Assembly (NCBI GenBank): GCA_905182355.1
Contig: CAJJBH010000009.1
Span: forward strand, 1-64,000
Length of the DNA stretch: 64,000 nt
Direction: 5' to 3'
From: an uncultured Paracoccaceae bacterium
GTDB taxonomy: Bacteria > Pseudomonadota > Alphaproteobacteria > Rhodobacterales > Rhodobacteraceae
Shown: positions 37,487 through 47,400 of the stretch, piece by piece
Position numbering within the stretch: position 1 is the stretch's first letter
How the letters are laid out: every line of letters starts with the position of its first letter
The notes under the pieces: generated by a model
What the model was told of the DNA's origin: nothing
What the model saw: the letters and a program-made list of their open reading frames with translations, nothing else
Database searches by the model: none
Made by a program: the position numbers and the translations under genes

Positions 37487-38098
37487 TTACGTTTTCTTTT
37501 TGCCGAACTTTGGTTCTGTGCCGGCACGAATACGCGAGATATTTTCGCGGTGTCGGAAAAATATTAGCAGCGTTAAGAATATGCCCATAAAGAGGGCAGA
37601 ACCAGAACCTGTAAATATTAGGAAGAACGTTGACGCTGCAGCAGAAACCAATGCGCCCATTGACGAAATCCGCCATGCAAATGCCCCAACAAGCCAAGCC
37701 GCGCAGCATGCGGCACCGACCGGAAATGAATAGGCCAACATAATGCCTAGGAAGGTCGCAACCCCTTTTCCGCCATTGAATTTCAACCAAACCGGAAAAC
37801 AGTGCCCTACCATTGCCATCACACCAGCAAGTTGCGCTGCATCTTCGCCCGCAAAATAACGGGCCAAAAGCAAAACAATTGCGCCTTTGGCAGCGTCAAA
37901 AATTAAGGTGAGCGCGGCTGCACTTTTGTTCCCTGTGCGCAAGACATTGGTGGCCCCGATGTTGCCAGATCCAATTTCACGCAGGTTTCCCAAGTTCATC
38001 ATACGGGCGACGATCATGCCGAAGGGAATTGATCCAAGCCCGTAGCCGATGATGGCCCACAAAGTCAGTATTAAAGCTGTGTTTTCGATAATTGGCAT
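37487..38098 (-). CDS. plsY: Glycerol-3-phosphate acyltransferase PlsY
   Basis: PlsY is the inner-membrane acyltransferase that uses acyl-phosphate to make lysophosphatidic acid. The 203-residue protein has about five to six helices and the three conserved motifs: GSIPFGMIVAR near residue 22, SGNIGATNVLR near residue 45, and KFNGGKGVATFLG near residue 105. It is last in the pyrB operon, 6 bases after the dihydroorotase homologue. A hairpin with a T-run follows. Confidence 0.95.
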   Translation of the reverse strand: MPIIENTALILTLWAIIGYGLGSIPFGMIVARMMNLGNLREIGSGNIGATNVLRTGNKSAAALTLIFDAAKGAIVLLLARYFAGEDAAQLAGVMAMVGHCFPVWLKFNGGKGVATFLGIMLAYSFPVGAACCAAWLVGAFAWRISSMGALVSAAASTFFLIFTGSGSALFMGIFLTLLIFFRHRENISRIRAGTEPKFGKKKT

Positions 38099-38104
38099 AA
38101 TTGA

Positions 38105-39397
38105 TTAAATCCCGAATACTTTGTTGCCGCTTACATAGGTTGCGATCACCTTACCCTGCATTCGTTGCCCGTCAAACGGCGTGTTGCGCGATTTGGATTT
38201 GAGGGTGGCGCGGTCCATCACAAAAGGCGCGTTAGGATCGAAAATGACCAGATCTGCTGGCGCACCTTCCGATAAGCGCCCCTGTGGCAAACCAAGTCGT
38301 TTTGCGGGGTTGTACGACATTGCCCGCCACAACGTTGGCAGGTCAATCATATCGGCATGAACCAATCGCATTGCGGCTGGTAGGAATGTTTCAAGGGCGA
38401 CTGCGCCACTTGCGGCTTCTTCAAACGGCAAGCGTTTGCTTTCCTCATCTTGGGGTGTGTGCATTGAACTTATGATGTCGATCAGGCCAGAGGCGACAGC
38501 TTCCACCACGGCAATCCGGTCTTCTTCTTCGCGCAACGGCGGTTTGATTTTAAAAAACGTCCGGTAGTCGGCCACATCCAAAGCGTTGAGGGTCAGGTGG
38601 TGGATCGACGTACCTGCAGTGATATCAAGCCCGTTTGCCTTGGCCCGTTCCAACGCTGGTAAGGCACGGGAGGTTGTGATTTGATCCGCGTGGTACCGTG
38701 CGCCAGTCATTTCGATCAAGGCGATGTCGCGGTCTAGTCCCATCCGTTCTGCCATTGCTGAAACGGCTGGCAGTCCCCGTAGGGACGCAAATTTACCAGA
38801 GGTTGCGGCGGCCCCGTGGCTTAGAACTGGTTCTTGTGGGTGCGCAATAACCAAGGCACCAAGCGAGCGGGCATAAGTCAATGCGCGGCTAAATACCTTG
38901 GTGTCGGTGATAACGCTGTCGCAATCGGTGAAGGCGACGGCCCCTGCGTCGAGAAGAAATCCGATTTCGGTCATTTCACGCCCCATGCGCCCTTTGGTCA
39001 GGGCAGCCATGGGATGGACGTGAACCGGTGCCACTTCGCGGGCGCGGCGAATTACAAACTCCAAACTTTCGGGGTTATCGATTGTGGGATCAGTGTCGGG
39101 ACGTGTGACCATTGTGGTGACGCCACCAGCAGCAGCCGCTTGGCCTGCAGTGCGAAAGCTTTCTTTGTGTCGCTCGCCAGGTTCGCAAACTTTGACCCCG
39201 ATGTCGACAATGCCAGGGGCAAGGTATTTGCCACCGCAATCGACAACCATCTGCGCGTCTTCATTGTCGACCCCGTCATCGTGAATGACTTTTAGGATCA
39301 CACCATTCTCAACCAGCAAGCTGCCGAACGTTTCGGTTTTGGCCTTTGGATCGACCAATCGTGCATTGATGAAAAGTGTGCGCTTAGACTGCATCAT
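38105..39397 (-). CDS. pyrX: Dihydroorotase homologue, probably catalytically inactive
   Basis: The 430-residue protein has the dihydroorotase fold, but the metal site is damaged. The usual HxH after beta-strand one is replaced by DIGVKVCEPG, and the TDHAPH motif near the end reads SSMHTPQ. A later histidine site also differs (YHADQIT). Inactive homologues like this (PyrC' or PyrX) are known to form the structural partner of aspartate transcarbamoylase in other proteobacteria. Its position downstream of pyrB fits that role, with an active dihydroorotase elsewhere. I start it at ATG 39397, which overlaps the upstream stop (ATGA). Confidence 0.85.
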   Translation of the reverse strand: MMQSKRTLFINARLVDPKAKTETFGSLLVENGVILKVIHDDGVDNEDAQMVVDCGGKYLAPGIVDIGVKVCEPGERHKESFRTAGQAAAAGGVTTMVTRPDTDPTIDNPESLEFVIRRAREVAPVHVHPMAALTKGRMGREMTEIGFLLDAGAVAFTDCDSVITDTKVFSRALTYARSLGALVIAHPQEPVLSHGAAATSGKFASLRGLPAVSAMAERMGLDRDIALIEMTGARYHADQITTSRALPALERAKANGLDITAGTSIHHLTLNALDVADYRTFFKIKPPLREEEDRIAVVEAVASGLIDIISSMHTPQDEESKRLPFEEAASGAVALETFLPAAMRLVHADMIDLPTLWRAMSYNPAKRLGLPQGRLSEGAPADLVIFDPNAPFVMDRATLKSKSRNTPFDGQRMQGKVIATYVSGNKVFGI

Positions 39398-39981
39398 GAC
39401 CCGATCCATATAATAAGCCCCGTGAAGACGAACATTAATAACAGGGCATAGGTGGCGATGCGGCCTGACATTGCAGCCTGAGATGGTTTTTTCTTGGCAG
39501 GCTTAATATTGTCATTGCCACTGCCAAGCTGGGCACTGTCGTCGGGGAGCGGTTCAAATGTCACTGGGGTACCTTCGGTGAAGAATGTCGCGATGTGGCG
39601 TAGCGGCGACCTTGGATCAAGTGATTGTTCAAGGCCTCCAAATGCTGATGAGAACACCAACAAAACATGACCTTTGACGCGCTCAAGGTGATGGGAAACT
39701 TGATTGATTTGATCGATGGGTACGTCATTTCCTGTGCTTAGATAGCCTGCAAGGCCTAGGCCTTCAAGATCGGCAACGGGGAAGACTTCGATAAAGTCAT
39801 CGTCAAGGAATTTAGCCCCAAGGGCGTCTTTGAGGGGCCATTGGGTTTTGTCGTCGTTGATATGTTGCGACGCTCTGAATGCGTCTATTTGGTCGCTGGG
39901 CAAATCAATTGCGAACAGGCGGATCACACCACTTTCAAAGGCTGGAACGTTCATTGGGGTGCTTCCATTTTTCTTGTTCAT
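39394..39981 (-). CDS. Tail-anchored protein of unknown function in the pyr operon
   Basis: The 195-residue protein is soluble for about 170 residues and ends in a single membrane helix (IATYALLLMFVFTGLIIWIG), a tail-anchored design. The soluble part has FESGVIRLFAIDLP near the start and GHVLLVFSSAFGG near residue 120. I do not know the family. It overlaps both neighbours by four bases (ATGA) inside pyrB-x-y-pyrX-plsY, so it is made with pyrimidine and phospholipid enzymes. A start at residue 10 (MNVPAFE) is possible. Confidence 0.8.
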   Translation of the reverse strand: MNKKNGSTPMNVPAFESGVIRLFAIDLPSDQIDAFRASQHINDDKTQWPLKDALGAKFLDDDFIEVFPVADLEGLGLAGYLSTGNDVPIDQINQVSHHLERVKGHVLLVFSSAFGGLEQSLDPRSPLRHIATFFTEGTPVTFEPLPDDSAQLGSGNDNIKPAKKKPSQAAMSGRIATYALLLMFVFTGLIIWIGS

Positions 39982-40412
39982 GGAATGGCCTGCGCAGCAA
40001 TAGCGTCATCAAGTATCTGACAGGCGATTTTTGGACGATCAATATAATGCATGGTTATAGCCGTTCCGTTGGAGAGGCGAAGCTGTACGTTCCAGAAAAA
40101 TCGCCGATGGGTTGACGCGATTTCAGACAAAGACATTGCATGCGCAGCAAGGTCTTCTTCGGGGTTTTCGTAGATCAATTCGTTGTGTGTCAACGTCCAT
40201 TTGGCTTTGCGGTGGTCAAACCAGTGAGTGAAGTCATCCAACACAAACATGTAAACCAGGCACAGACTGACGGCAGTGAAAAAAGCAGCGATCCCGCCAA
40301 CAAAGGGCCAAACAGGTGTCAAAAGCAGGTATGTCACAAGAAAAATACCAAGGCTGCGCAGGCCAAAGGCGCGCAACGAGGGTCGCCATATTTGGATTGG
40401 CTCCCTGCTCAT
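39978..40412 (-). CDS. Two-helix membrane protein of unknown function in the pyr operon
   Basis: The 144-residue protein has two adjacent hydrophobic segments near residues 20-60 ([19 protein letters not shown] and [19 protein letters not shown]). A C-terminal domain of about 75 residues follows, beginning [22 protein letters not shown], which resembles the PH-like domains of small bacterial membrane proteins. It overlaps pyrB and the next gene by four bases each. Function unknown. Confidence 0.8.
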   Translation of the reverse strand: MSREPIQIWRPSLRAFGLRSLGIFLVTYLLLTPVWPFVGGIAAFFTAVSLCLVYMFVLDDFTHWFDHRKAKWTLTHNELIYENPEEDLAAHAMSLSEIASTHRRFFWNVQLRLSNGTAITMHYIDRPKIACQILDDAIAAQAIP

Positions 40413-41344
40413 GCGCGGCCCTTTAGGTCGCGGGCCAACAGGTCCATTGCGGCCATACGCACAGCGACGCCCATCTCGACCTGTTCTTGGATCACGCTGC
40501 GGTTGATGTCGTCAGCGATGTCGCCGTCAATTTCGACACCGCGGTTCATGGGGCCGGGGTGCATGACAATTGCGTCAGGTTTTGCGTGTGCCAGTTTTTT
40601 GGCATCTAGGCCGAAGCGATGATAATATTCCCGTTCTGATGGGATGAAACCACCGTCCATGCGTTCTTTTTGCAAGCGCAACATCATGACAACGTCGACG
40701 TCTTTTAGGCCTTCGTTCATGTCATCAAATACTTCAACGCCGAATTCTTCGATCCCCGATGGCATCAGCGTTGGTGGGCCGATCAGGCGGATACGATTTT
40801 CCATCTTACCCAGTAGCATGATGTTGGAACGGGCCACGCGGCTGTGCGCAATGTCACCACAGATCGCGATGGACAGGCGGTGAAGACGTCCTTTGGCCCT
40901 GCGAATTGTAAGGGCATCAAGCAAGGCTTGGGTGGGGTGTTCGTGACGTCCATCACCCGCATTCAGAACAGCGCAATTCACCTTTTGGGCCAGCAGGTCG
41001 ACGGCCCCTGAATGGGGATGGCGCACAACCAACAGATCAGGGTGCATCGCGTTTAGGGTAAGTGCTGTATCAATCAGCGTTTCGCCCTTTTTGACGGATG
41101 AGGCTTGCATTGCCATGTTCATCACGTCCGCGCCCATGCGTTTGCCAGCCAGTTCAAAGCTGGCTTGGGTGCGGGTTGAGTTCTCAAAAAACATGTTGAT
41201 TTGGGTCAAGCCTGCCAACACGTCTGAATGTTTTTTAGTGCCACGGTTCAAGGCCACATAGTCTTCTGCCAAATCAAGGATCGTTGTGATCTCTGACGGT
41301 CGCAGTTGTTCGATCCCCAAAAGGTGGCGGTGCGGAAATGTCAT
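40409..41344 (-). CDS. pyrB: Aspartate carbamoyltransferase catalytic chain
   Basis: PyrB condenses carbamoyl phosphate and aspartate in pyrimidine synthesis. The 311-residue protein has the carbamoyl-phosphate motif [20 protein letters not shown] near residue 53, [15 protein letters not shown] near residue 130, and [12 protein letters not shown] near residue 270. It heads the reverse operon pyrB-two membrane proteins-pyrX-plsY. No regulatory chain (pyrI) is present; the inactive dihydroorotase homologue downstream likely serves as partner. Confidence 0.96.
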   Translation of the reverse strand: MTFPHRHLLGIEQLRPSEITTILDLAEDYVALNRGTKKHSDVLAGLTQINMFFENSTRTQASFELAGKRMGADVMNMAMQASSVKKGETLIDTALTLNAMHPDLLVVRHPHSGAVDLLAQKVNCAVLNAGDGRHEHPTQALLDALTIRRAKGRLHRLSIAICGDIAHSRVARSNIMLLGKMENRIRLIGPPTLMPSGIEEFGVEVFDDMNEGLKDVDVVMMLRLQKERMDGGFIPSEREYYHRFGLDAKKLAHAKPDAIVMHPGPMNRGVEIDGDIADDINRSVIQEQVEMGVAVRMAAMDLLARDLKGRA

Positions 41345-41420
41345 GTGCGGAACCTCGTGATATTTGTGGAGTTATAGTGGGGGGAACGGGTTGCGGCAAG
41401 TGTTGGGGTTTTAAGAAAGA

Positions 41421-41460
41421 TTGCCTTCGGCCAGGATATTTAAGGCCAAAAGAAATTGGG
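41421..41460. repeat. Palindromic repeat copy B
   Basis: A small GCC-TTC-GGC hairpin is followed by GGATATTTAAGGCC and AAAAGAAATTGG (41434-41459). This closely matches copy A at 37456-37482. It lies in the gap between divergent pyrB and the glycosylase gene. Confidence 0.6.
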
Positions 41461-41499
41461 GGCGTTTTGTCTGTTGTTTTCTGCAGGTAGAGTGGGTGC

Positions 41500-42288
41500 A
41501 TGGAATCAGCAGAGTTTCATTCCGCCGCCGCGATGTTGGCATGGCAGGTTGAGTTGGGCGCAGATGAAGCAATCTGTGACCAGCCCATCAATCGCTATGA
41601 GTTACCTGCGGCTTTGGCCAAGCCCGTGAAAGCAGCAGGCGCAGATTCCAAGACAGTTGCAAGACCTGTGCCCTTTGCCAAAGTGGCTGAGGTTGATGTT
41701 GTCGCGATTGCGCGATCATTGGCGGCGCAGGCGGGTGATTTGGACGCGTTGCAGCAGGCCGTTAGAGGTTTTGATCACTGTGAACTGAAACGTGGTGCCC
41801 GTAATTTGTTGTTTGGTGCGGGCGTTGCCGGTGCGTCAGTGATGGTGATTGGCGAAGCCCCCAACCGCGCAGACGATCGTGCAGGTGTCTTTTTAGACGG
41901 CGACGTGGGTCAGTTGTTTGACAAGATGTTCGCAGCCATTGACCTGACCCGCAGGGGCGACACGCCGACCATCTATCTGTCGCATGTGATGCCGTGGCGC
42001 ACGCCCCAAGATCGTGATCCAAAGCCAAACGAACTGGCGATGTTGAAGCCGTTTGTTGAACGCCAGATTGCGTTGGTGAACCCAGATGTGCTGATTTTGA
42101 TGGGCAACGCGGCCTGTCAGTCGATGTTGGGAAAACGTGGTATCACCCGTATGCGTGGCGATTGGGTCGAATTGGCTGGCAAGCCGACCTTGCCGATGTT
42201 CACGCCCGATCATTTGATGCGCAATCCTATTGCCAAACGCGATGCTTGGGCCGATCTATTGTCCATAAAAGCCCGTTTGCAGGGCTAA
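41500..42288 (+). CDS. Uracil-DNA glycosylase, family-4-like, without the iron-sulfur cysteines
   Basis: The 262-residue protein has a low-complexity N-terminal 95 residues, then a UDG domain with VMVIGEAPNRADDRAG near residue 112, HVMPWRTPQDRDPKPNE near residue 160, and FTPDHLMRNP near residue 235. Family-4 enzymes carry four cysteines that bind a 4Fe-4S cluster. Here only the first (DHC) remains; the second is lysine, and the other two positions read as non-cysteine in PWRTP and MLKPF. It should excise uracil from DNA, but activity is inferred. The gene sits 14 bases before moaB. Confidence 0.82.
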   Translation: MESAEFHSAAAMLAWQVELGADEAICDQPINRYELPAALAKPVKAAGADSKTVARPVPFAKVAEVDVVAIARSLAAQAGDLDALQQAVRGFDHCELKRGARNLLFGAGVAGASVMVIGEAPNRADDRAGVFLDGDVGQLFDKMFAAIDLTRRGDTPTIYLSHVMPWRTPQDRDPKPNELAMLKPFVERQIALVNPDVLILMGNAACQSMLGKRGITRMRGDWVELAGKPTLPMFTPDHLMRNPIAKRDAWADLLSIKARLQG

Positions 42289-42302
42289 CCTCCGGAGAGA
42301 TT

Positions 42303-42845
42303 ATGACCCGAATTGATGAGAGTGCCGTGTTTATTTCTGTACGCATAGCTATCCTAACTGTGTCCGACAGTCGGGGATTATCGGAAGACCGCTCTGGTGA
42401 TGTACTGGTTGGGCGGTTGACAGAGGCGGGTCACATCCTTGCGGATCGTAAGATATTGACTGATGAGCGTGATGAAATTGCGGTGCAGCTGCGCGACTGG
42501 TGTGACAACCCCGAGATCGATGTGGTGATCAGCACAGGTGGCACAGGTTTGACGGGGCGCGATGTCACGGTTGAGGCGCACCGCGATGTTTACGAAAAAG
42601 AAATTGATGCCTTTGGTACTGTATTCACCATTGTCAGCATGCAAAAAATTGGCACTTCGGCAGTGCAAAGCCGTGCAACGGGGGGCGTGCGCAACGGGAC
42701 GTATCTGTTTGCGCTGCCTGGCAGCCCGGGGGCGTGTAAAGATGCATGGGACGAAATTCTTGTCCGTCAGCTGGATTTTCGCCACCGTCCCTGTAATTTT
42801 GTCGAAATATTACCGCGTTTAGACGAACATCAGCGACGGAAATAG
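42303..42845 (+). CDS. moaB: Molybdenum cofactor biosynthesis protein B
   Basis: MoaB/MogA-type proteins adenylylate molybdopterin before metal insertion. The 180-residue protein has TVSDSRGLSEDRSG near residue 22, the conserved STGGTGLTGRDVTVEA near residue 80, and ALPGSPGACKDAWDEIL near residue 145. ATG 42303 follows a CGGAGAG ribosome site; the upstream frame lies inside the glycosylase gene. Other cofactor genes in this window are moaDE and fdhD-mobAB-moeA. Confidence 0.93.
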   Translation: MTRIDESAVFISVRIAILTVSDSRGLSEDRSGDVLVGRLTEAGHILADRKILTDERDEIAVQLRDWCDNPEIDVVISTGGTGLTGRDVTVEAHRDVYEKEIDAFGTVFTIVSMQKIGTSAVQSRATGGVRNGTYLFALPGSPGACKDAWDEILVRQLDFRHRPCNFVEILPRLDEHQRRK

Positions 42846-42940
42846 CACAGCCATCCGTAACAACACTGTGGGTTTGGTTTTTTTGAAAAGCAAACTAGGT
42901 TAACAATCGGCCGAATTGGCTGACCATTCAAGGATTTGAG

Positions 42941-44395
42941 ATGCGGTTTTTAAGGCAAAGTTTGGTTGGTGTGTTTCTGGCGGCCTTAACGCTTGGGCTA
43001 TTGGCATTTGCTGGGCAAATGATTGGTGGCGCTGTTCAGGACCGTATGAGCAAAGAGGACCGTGCGCGTCCCGTGCAAGAACGTGTGTTCGCGGTAAACG
43101 TTATTCGGGCTGAGCTGGGCGTTGAAACCCCCGTCCTTAAAACCTTTGGCCAGGTGAAAAGTCGTCGTACGCTTGAGTTGCGCGCAGCAACTGCGGGACG
43201 TGTGATTGAATTGTTCGATCAGTTTGTGGACGGTGGTGCTGTGAGGGCTGGTGACGTTTTGGTACGGATTGACCCCGCCGACGCCCAATCCACCGTATCC
43301 CGTGTGAAGGCCGATATGTCCGACGCCAATGCAGACGGGCGCGACGCTGCTCGGGCTTTGGCGCTTGCCAAAGATGAACAGATAGCAGCCCAAGAACAAG
43401 CCGACTTGCGTGCGAAAGCGCAGAAACGTCAAAATGACTTACTGGCCCGTGGTGTTGGAACTGCTGCCGCTGTCGAAGTCGCGGAATTGGCCGCATCTTC
43501 CGCCCGTCAGGCCGTGTTGTCACGCCGTCAGGCTGTGTCCCAAGCTGAAGCGCGGATTGATCAGGCCGCTTCGGCCTTGTCACGTGCGCAAATTGCACTG
43601 GCAGATGCTACGCGTGGGTTGGCGGACACGACTTTGGTTGCGCCTTTCGATGGCAAGTTAAGTGCTACAAGCGTTGTGGCTGGCCGTTTGGTTGGCACAA
43701 ACGAGCGATTGGCAGAATTGATTGATCCTGCCGCGCTAGAGGTGTCGTTTCGCGTTTCAACCGCCCAATATGCGCGACTGTTGGACGCCAGCGGTGACAT
43801 CTTGGGCGCAGACGTGGACGTAATTTTGGATATTTCTGGTGTGGATCTGACAGCCACAGGGAAGATCAGCCGTGCCAGCGTTGGGGCGGGGGAAGGGCAA
43901 ACAGGGCGCCTTATCTTTGCGAAACTGAACGACAGCGTTGGGTTCAAAACAGGTGATTTTGTCCAAGTGCGCGTGCAGGAACCTGCAGTCGAAAACGTGG
44001 TGCGGTTGCCGTCATCTTCGTTAGACGCAAGTGGGACTGTTTTGGTGCTTGGTTCTGAAGATCGTCTCGAAACGATAGAAGTTGAACTTGTACGTCGGCA
44101 AGGCGACGACATCCTTGTGCGCGGCCGTGGCCTTGAAGGCCGTGACGTTGTTGAGGCCCGCTCGCCCCTGTTAGGTGTTGGTATTGTTGTGAAGCCATTG
44201 CGCGGTGTGAATGAAATCCCTGCTGCTCCTTCAATGGTTGAACTTACAGATGAACGCCGCGCCAAACTGGTCGCTTTCATCGAGGGAAACATACATATGC
44301 CAGCCGCCGCGAAGGCCCGCGTTCTTGCCCAGTTGGGTGAAGCACAAGTGCCCGCGCGTATGGTCGAGCGCATCGAAGGTCGTATAGGAGGGTAA
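42941..44395 (+). CDS. RND efflux periplasmic adaptor (HlyD/MFP family)
   Basis: The 484-residue adaptor links an inner-membrane RND pump to the outer-membrane channel. It has an N-terminal signal or anchor (residues 6-27), and a lipoyl/barrel-sandwich half near RTLELRAATAGRVIEL. An alanine-rich coiled-coil hairpin (about 120-220) leads to the returning lipoyl half TTLVAPFDGKLSATSV and beta-barrel domains. A C-terminal tail of about 50 helical residues (ELTDERRAKLVAFIE...) is longer than usual. The pump gene follows after 5 bases. No TolC gene is adjacent. Confidence 0.9.
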   Translation: MRFLRQSLVGVFLAALTLGLLAFAGQMIGGAVQDRMSKEDRARPVQERVFAVNVIRAELGVETPVLKTFGQVKSRRTLELRAATAGRVIELFDQFVDGGAVRAGDVLVRIDPADAQSTVSRVKADMSDANADGRDAARALALAKDEQIAAQEQADLRAKAQKRQNDLLARGVGTAAAVEVAELAASSARQAVLSRRQAVSQAEARIDQAASALSRAQIALADATRGLADTTLVAPFDGKLSATSVVAGRLVGTNERLAELIDPAALEVSFRVSTAQYARLLDASGDILGADVDVILDISGVDLTATGKISRASVGAGEGQTGRLIFAKLNDSVGFKTGDFVQVRVQEPAVENVVRLPSSSLDASGTVLVLGSEDRLETIEVELVRRQGDDILVRGRGLEGRDVVEARSPLLGVGIVVKPLRGVNEIPAAPSMVELTDERRAKLVAFIEGNIHMPAAAKARVLAQLGEAQVPARMVERIEGRIGG

Positions 44396-44400
44396 CAAAC

Positions 44401-47400
44401 ATGCGTGCTATCCCAAACGCCGCTGGCGGCATCCTTTCATATTTCACCCGTCACCGCACGATTGCAAATCTTTTGCTCGTCATCATGGTTGTGGCCGGAA
44501 TGGTTGCGATCCCAAACATGCGGGCGCAGTTTTTCCCTGATGTGATTATCGACAATGTGACGGTCAGCACCCAGTGGAATGGGGCAGGTGCGGAAGATAT
44601 AGACGCGGGTATTATTCAGGTTCTTGAACCGGGGTTATTGGCCGTTGAGGGGGTTGAAAGCTCGTCCAGCGTGTCACGCGAGGGCTTTGGGAACATTGTT
44701 CTGGAATTCACCCCAGGGTGGGACATGGCACGCGGCGCTGACGATGTTCAATCCGTCATTGATACGGTTACGACGTTGCCTGATGAGGCAGAGGAACCAA
44801 CTGTGCGGCGCGGTGCATGGCGTGACCGTGTGACCGACGTGGTGATTACAGGGCCAATCGCACCACAGCAATTGGGCTTGTTTGCAGATGAGTTTGTCAT
44901 CCGCTTGTTTGCCGCTGGTGTGACCCGAACGACCATTCGAGGTGTTGCAGCACCGCAGGTGATGATCGAAGTGCCGTCATCGCAACTGATCGCCAATGAC
45001 GTCACCATGTCCCAAATCGCGGCAGCGATTGCCGAAGAAGTGAACGCCGATCCTGCGGGGGATGTGGCAGGCGCCAATGCACGCGTGCGCACAGGCACCC
45101 AAAAACGCAGTGTCGAGGAAATATCAGGCGTTGTTTTACGTTCGAACGTGGATGGCAGCACGCTGACTGTGGGCGACGTTGCACGGGTGATGCGCGGTGG
45201 TGTCGATCGTGATCGCGGTTATTTTGTTGGGGATAACCCTGCGATTTCTGTGCGTGTTGATCGTTCCAACAACGGAGATGCGATTGCCATGCAAGCGTCG
45301 GTGCAAAAGGTTGCGGACACCTTGCAACTGACCTTGCCGCGTGACGTTACCATCGGATTAATCCGTGCGCGGGCCGAAGCGATTTCAGCCCGCCTTGATA
45401 TCCTAGTCGACAATGCTTTGGTCGGCTTGATGCTGGTGGTCGCCTTGTTGTTCTTGTTCTTGAATGCACGCACGGCATTCTGGGTCGCTGCGGGTATTCC
45501 TGTGGCACTTTTGGCCGCGATTGCGCTGATGTACATTGGTGGGCTGACGATCAATATGGTCAGCTTGTTTGGCCTGATCATTACGCTTGGGATCGTGGTG
45601 GATGATGCAATCGTTGTGGGGGAACACGCTGATCACCGTGCCCGTCATTACGGTGAAGCCCCTGTTGTAGCAGCTGAAAATGCCGCGCGTCGTATGGCTA
45701 TGCCAGTATTTGCTGCAACCCTTACAACTGTGATTGCCTTCTTTGGGTTGATTGCCGTTGGCGGGCGGTTCGGCGATCTGATTGCAGACATTCCGTTTAC
45801 AGTAATTGCAGTTTTGATGGCGTCCTTGGTCGAATGTTTCTTGATCTTACCGAACCACATGTCCCATGCGTTGCTCGCAATTGATAAAAAGCGTTGGTAT
45901 GACCTGCCTAGCCGTGTGGTGAACATTGGCTTTGATTGGTTCCGCGCCCGAATTTTCCGCCCCTTCATGGGTCTGGTTATCCGCGGACGATATGTCGTGT
46001 TGGCTGGCGTTGTTGCAGTGCTTGCCAGCCAAGTGGCATTGTTCATCAATGGCGACGTTCAATGGCGTTTCTTCAATGCGCCAGAACGTGGATCGGTGAC
46101 AGGCAATTTCGCGATGACGGAGGGGGCCAACCGCGAAGATACCTTTGCTATGATGAAAGAAATGCAACGCGCGACCGAAGAGTTGGCGAAGAAATATGCG
46201 GATGAACATAACGGCGTTAGTCCAGTCGACTTTGTGATTGCTGAGATTGGCGGCAACGCAGGTCGCGGTCTTTCAGGGGTTGAGTCCAAAGACGCGGACC
46301 TTCTGGGCGGCATCTCGATCGAGTTGATCGATGCCGATCTTCGCAAAGGGTATTCTAGCTTTGCGTTTGTCGCAGAATTGCAGGACATGGTGGTGCATCA
46401 TCCATTGGTCGAAACGGTCAGCTTTCGGTCATGGCGCTCTGGTCCGGGCGGTGATGGTCTGGATGTGCAATTCTTTGGCGCAGGCACAGATGTGTTGAAA
46501 TCTGCCAGTCAAGATTTGCAAAAGGCCTTGTCGATTTATCCTGAGATCAGCGCGATGGAAGACAATCTGGCCTATGATAAGGAAGAATTGATCCTTGATC
46601 TAACGGCCCAAGGCCAAGCGCTGGGCTTTACCATTGACACGCTGGGCCGTGCGTTGCGCAACCGTTTGAATGGGATCGAAGCGGCAACATTCCCCGATGG
46701 TGCCCGCAGCGCAAGTATTCGCGTCGAAGTACCAAGCAGTGAATTGACCGCTGACTTTATGGAACGGATGCAGATGCGTTCCCCCACGGGTATTTACGTG
46801 CCTCTGGCTGATCTGGTCAGTGTCGAACGCCGCACTGGGTTCAGTACGGTACGACGTGAAAACGGCATCCGTTTAATTTCCGTCACGGGTGATGTGTCGG
46901 AGGATGATCCAGCCCGCGCGACTGAAATAAATCGCGTTTTGGCCGAAGATATTTTGCCCAACATCGCCTCGAACCGTCAGGTGGAATGGCGGATGTCCGG
47001 CTTAAGCGAACAAGAAGATACGTTCCTTAATGACGCTTTGACGGGGTTGATCCTGTGTTTAACAGGGATTTATCTGGTGTTGTCATGGGTCTTTGGCAGC
47101 TGGACACGTCCTATGGTGGTGATGGCGATTATCCCCTTTGGTCTGGTTGGTACCATCTATGGTCATGCTGCGTGGGGTGTGCCGTTAAGTATGTTCACCG
47201 TTGTTGGATTGCTGGGAATGACAGGAATTATCATCAACGATTCTATCGTCTTGGTAACGACCATAGATGAATATGCCGAAGATCGTGGGTTGGTGCCCTC
47301 CATCATTGACGGCGCTGCGGATCGCTTGCGCCCTGTAATGCTGACAACTCTCACCACGGTTTTGGGCATGACACCGTTGTTGTACGAACAATCACAACAA

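Noticed and set aside
43561-44373. Reverse reading frame of 270 codons, rich in Ser/Arg/Thr
   Set aside because: Antisense to the efflux adaptor, typical shadow composition.
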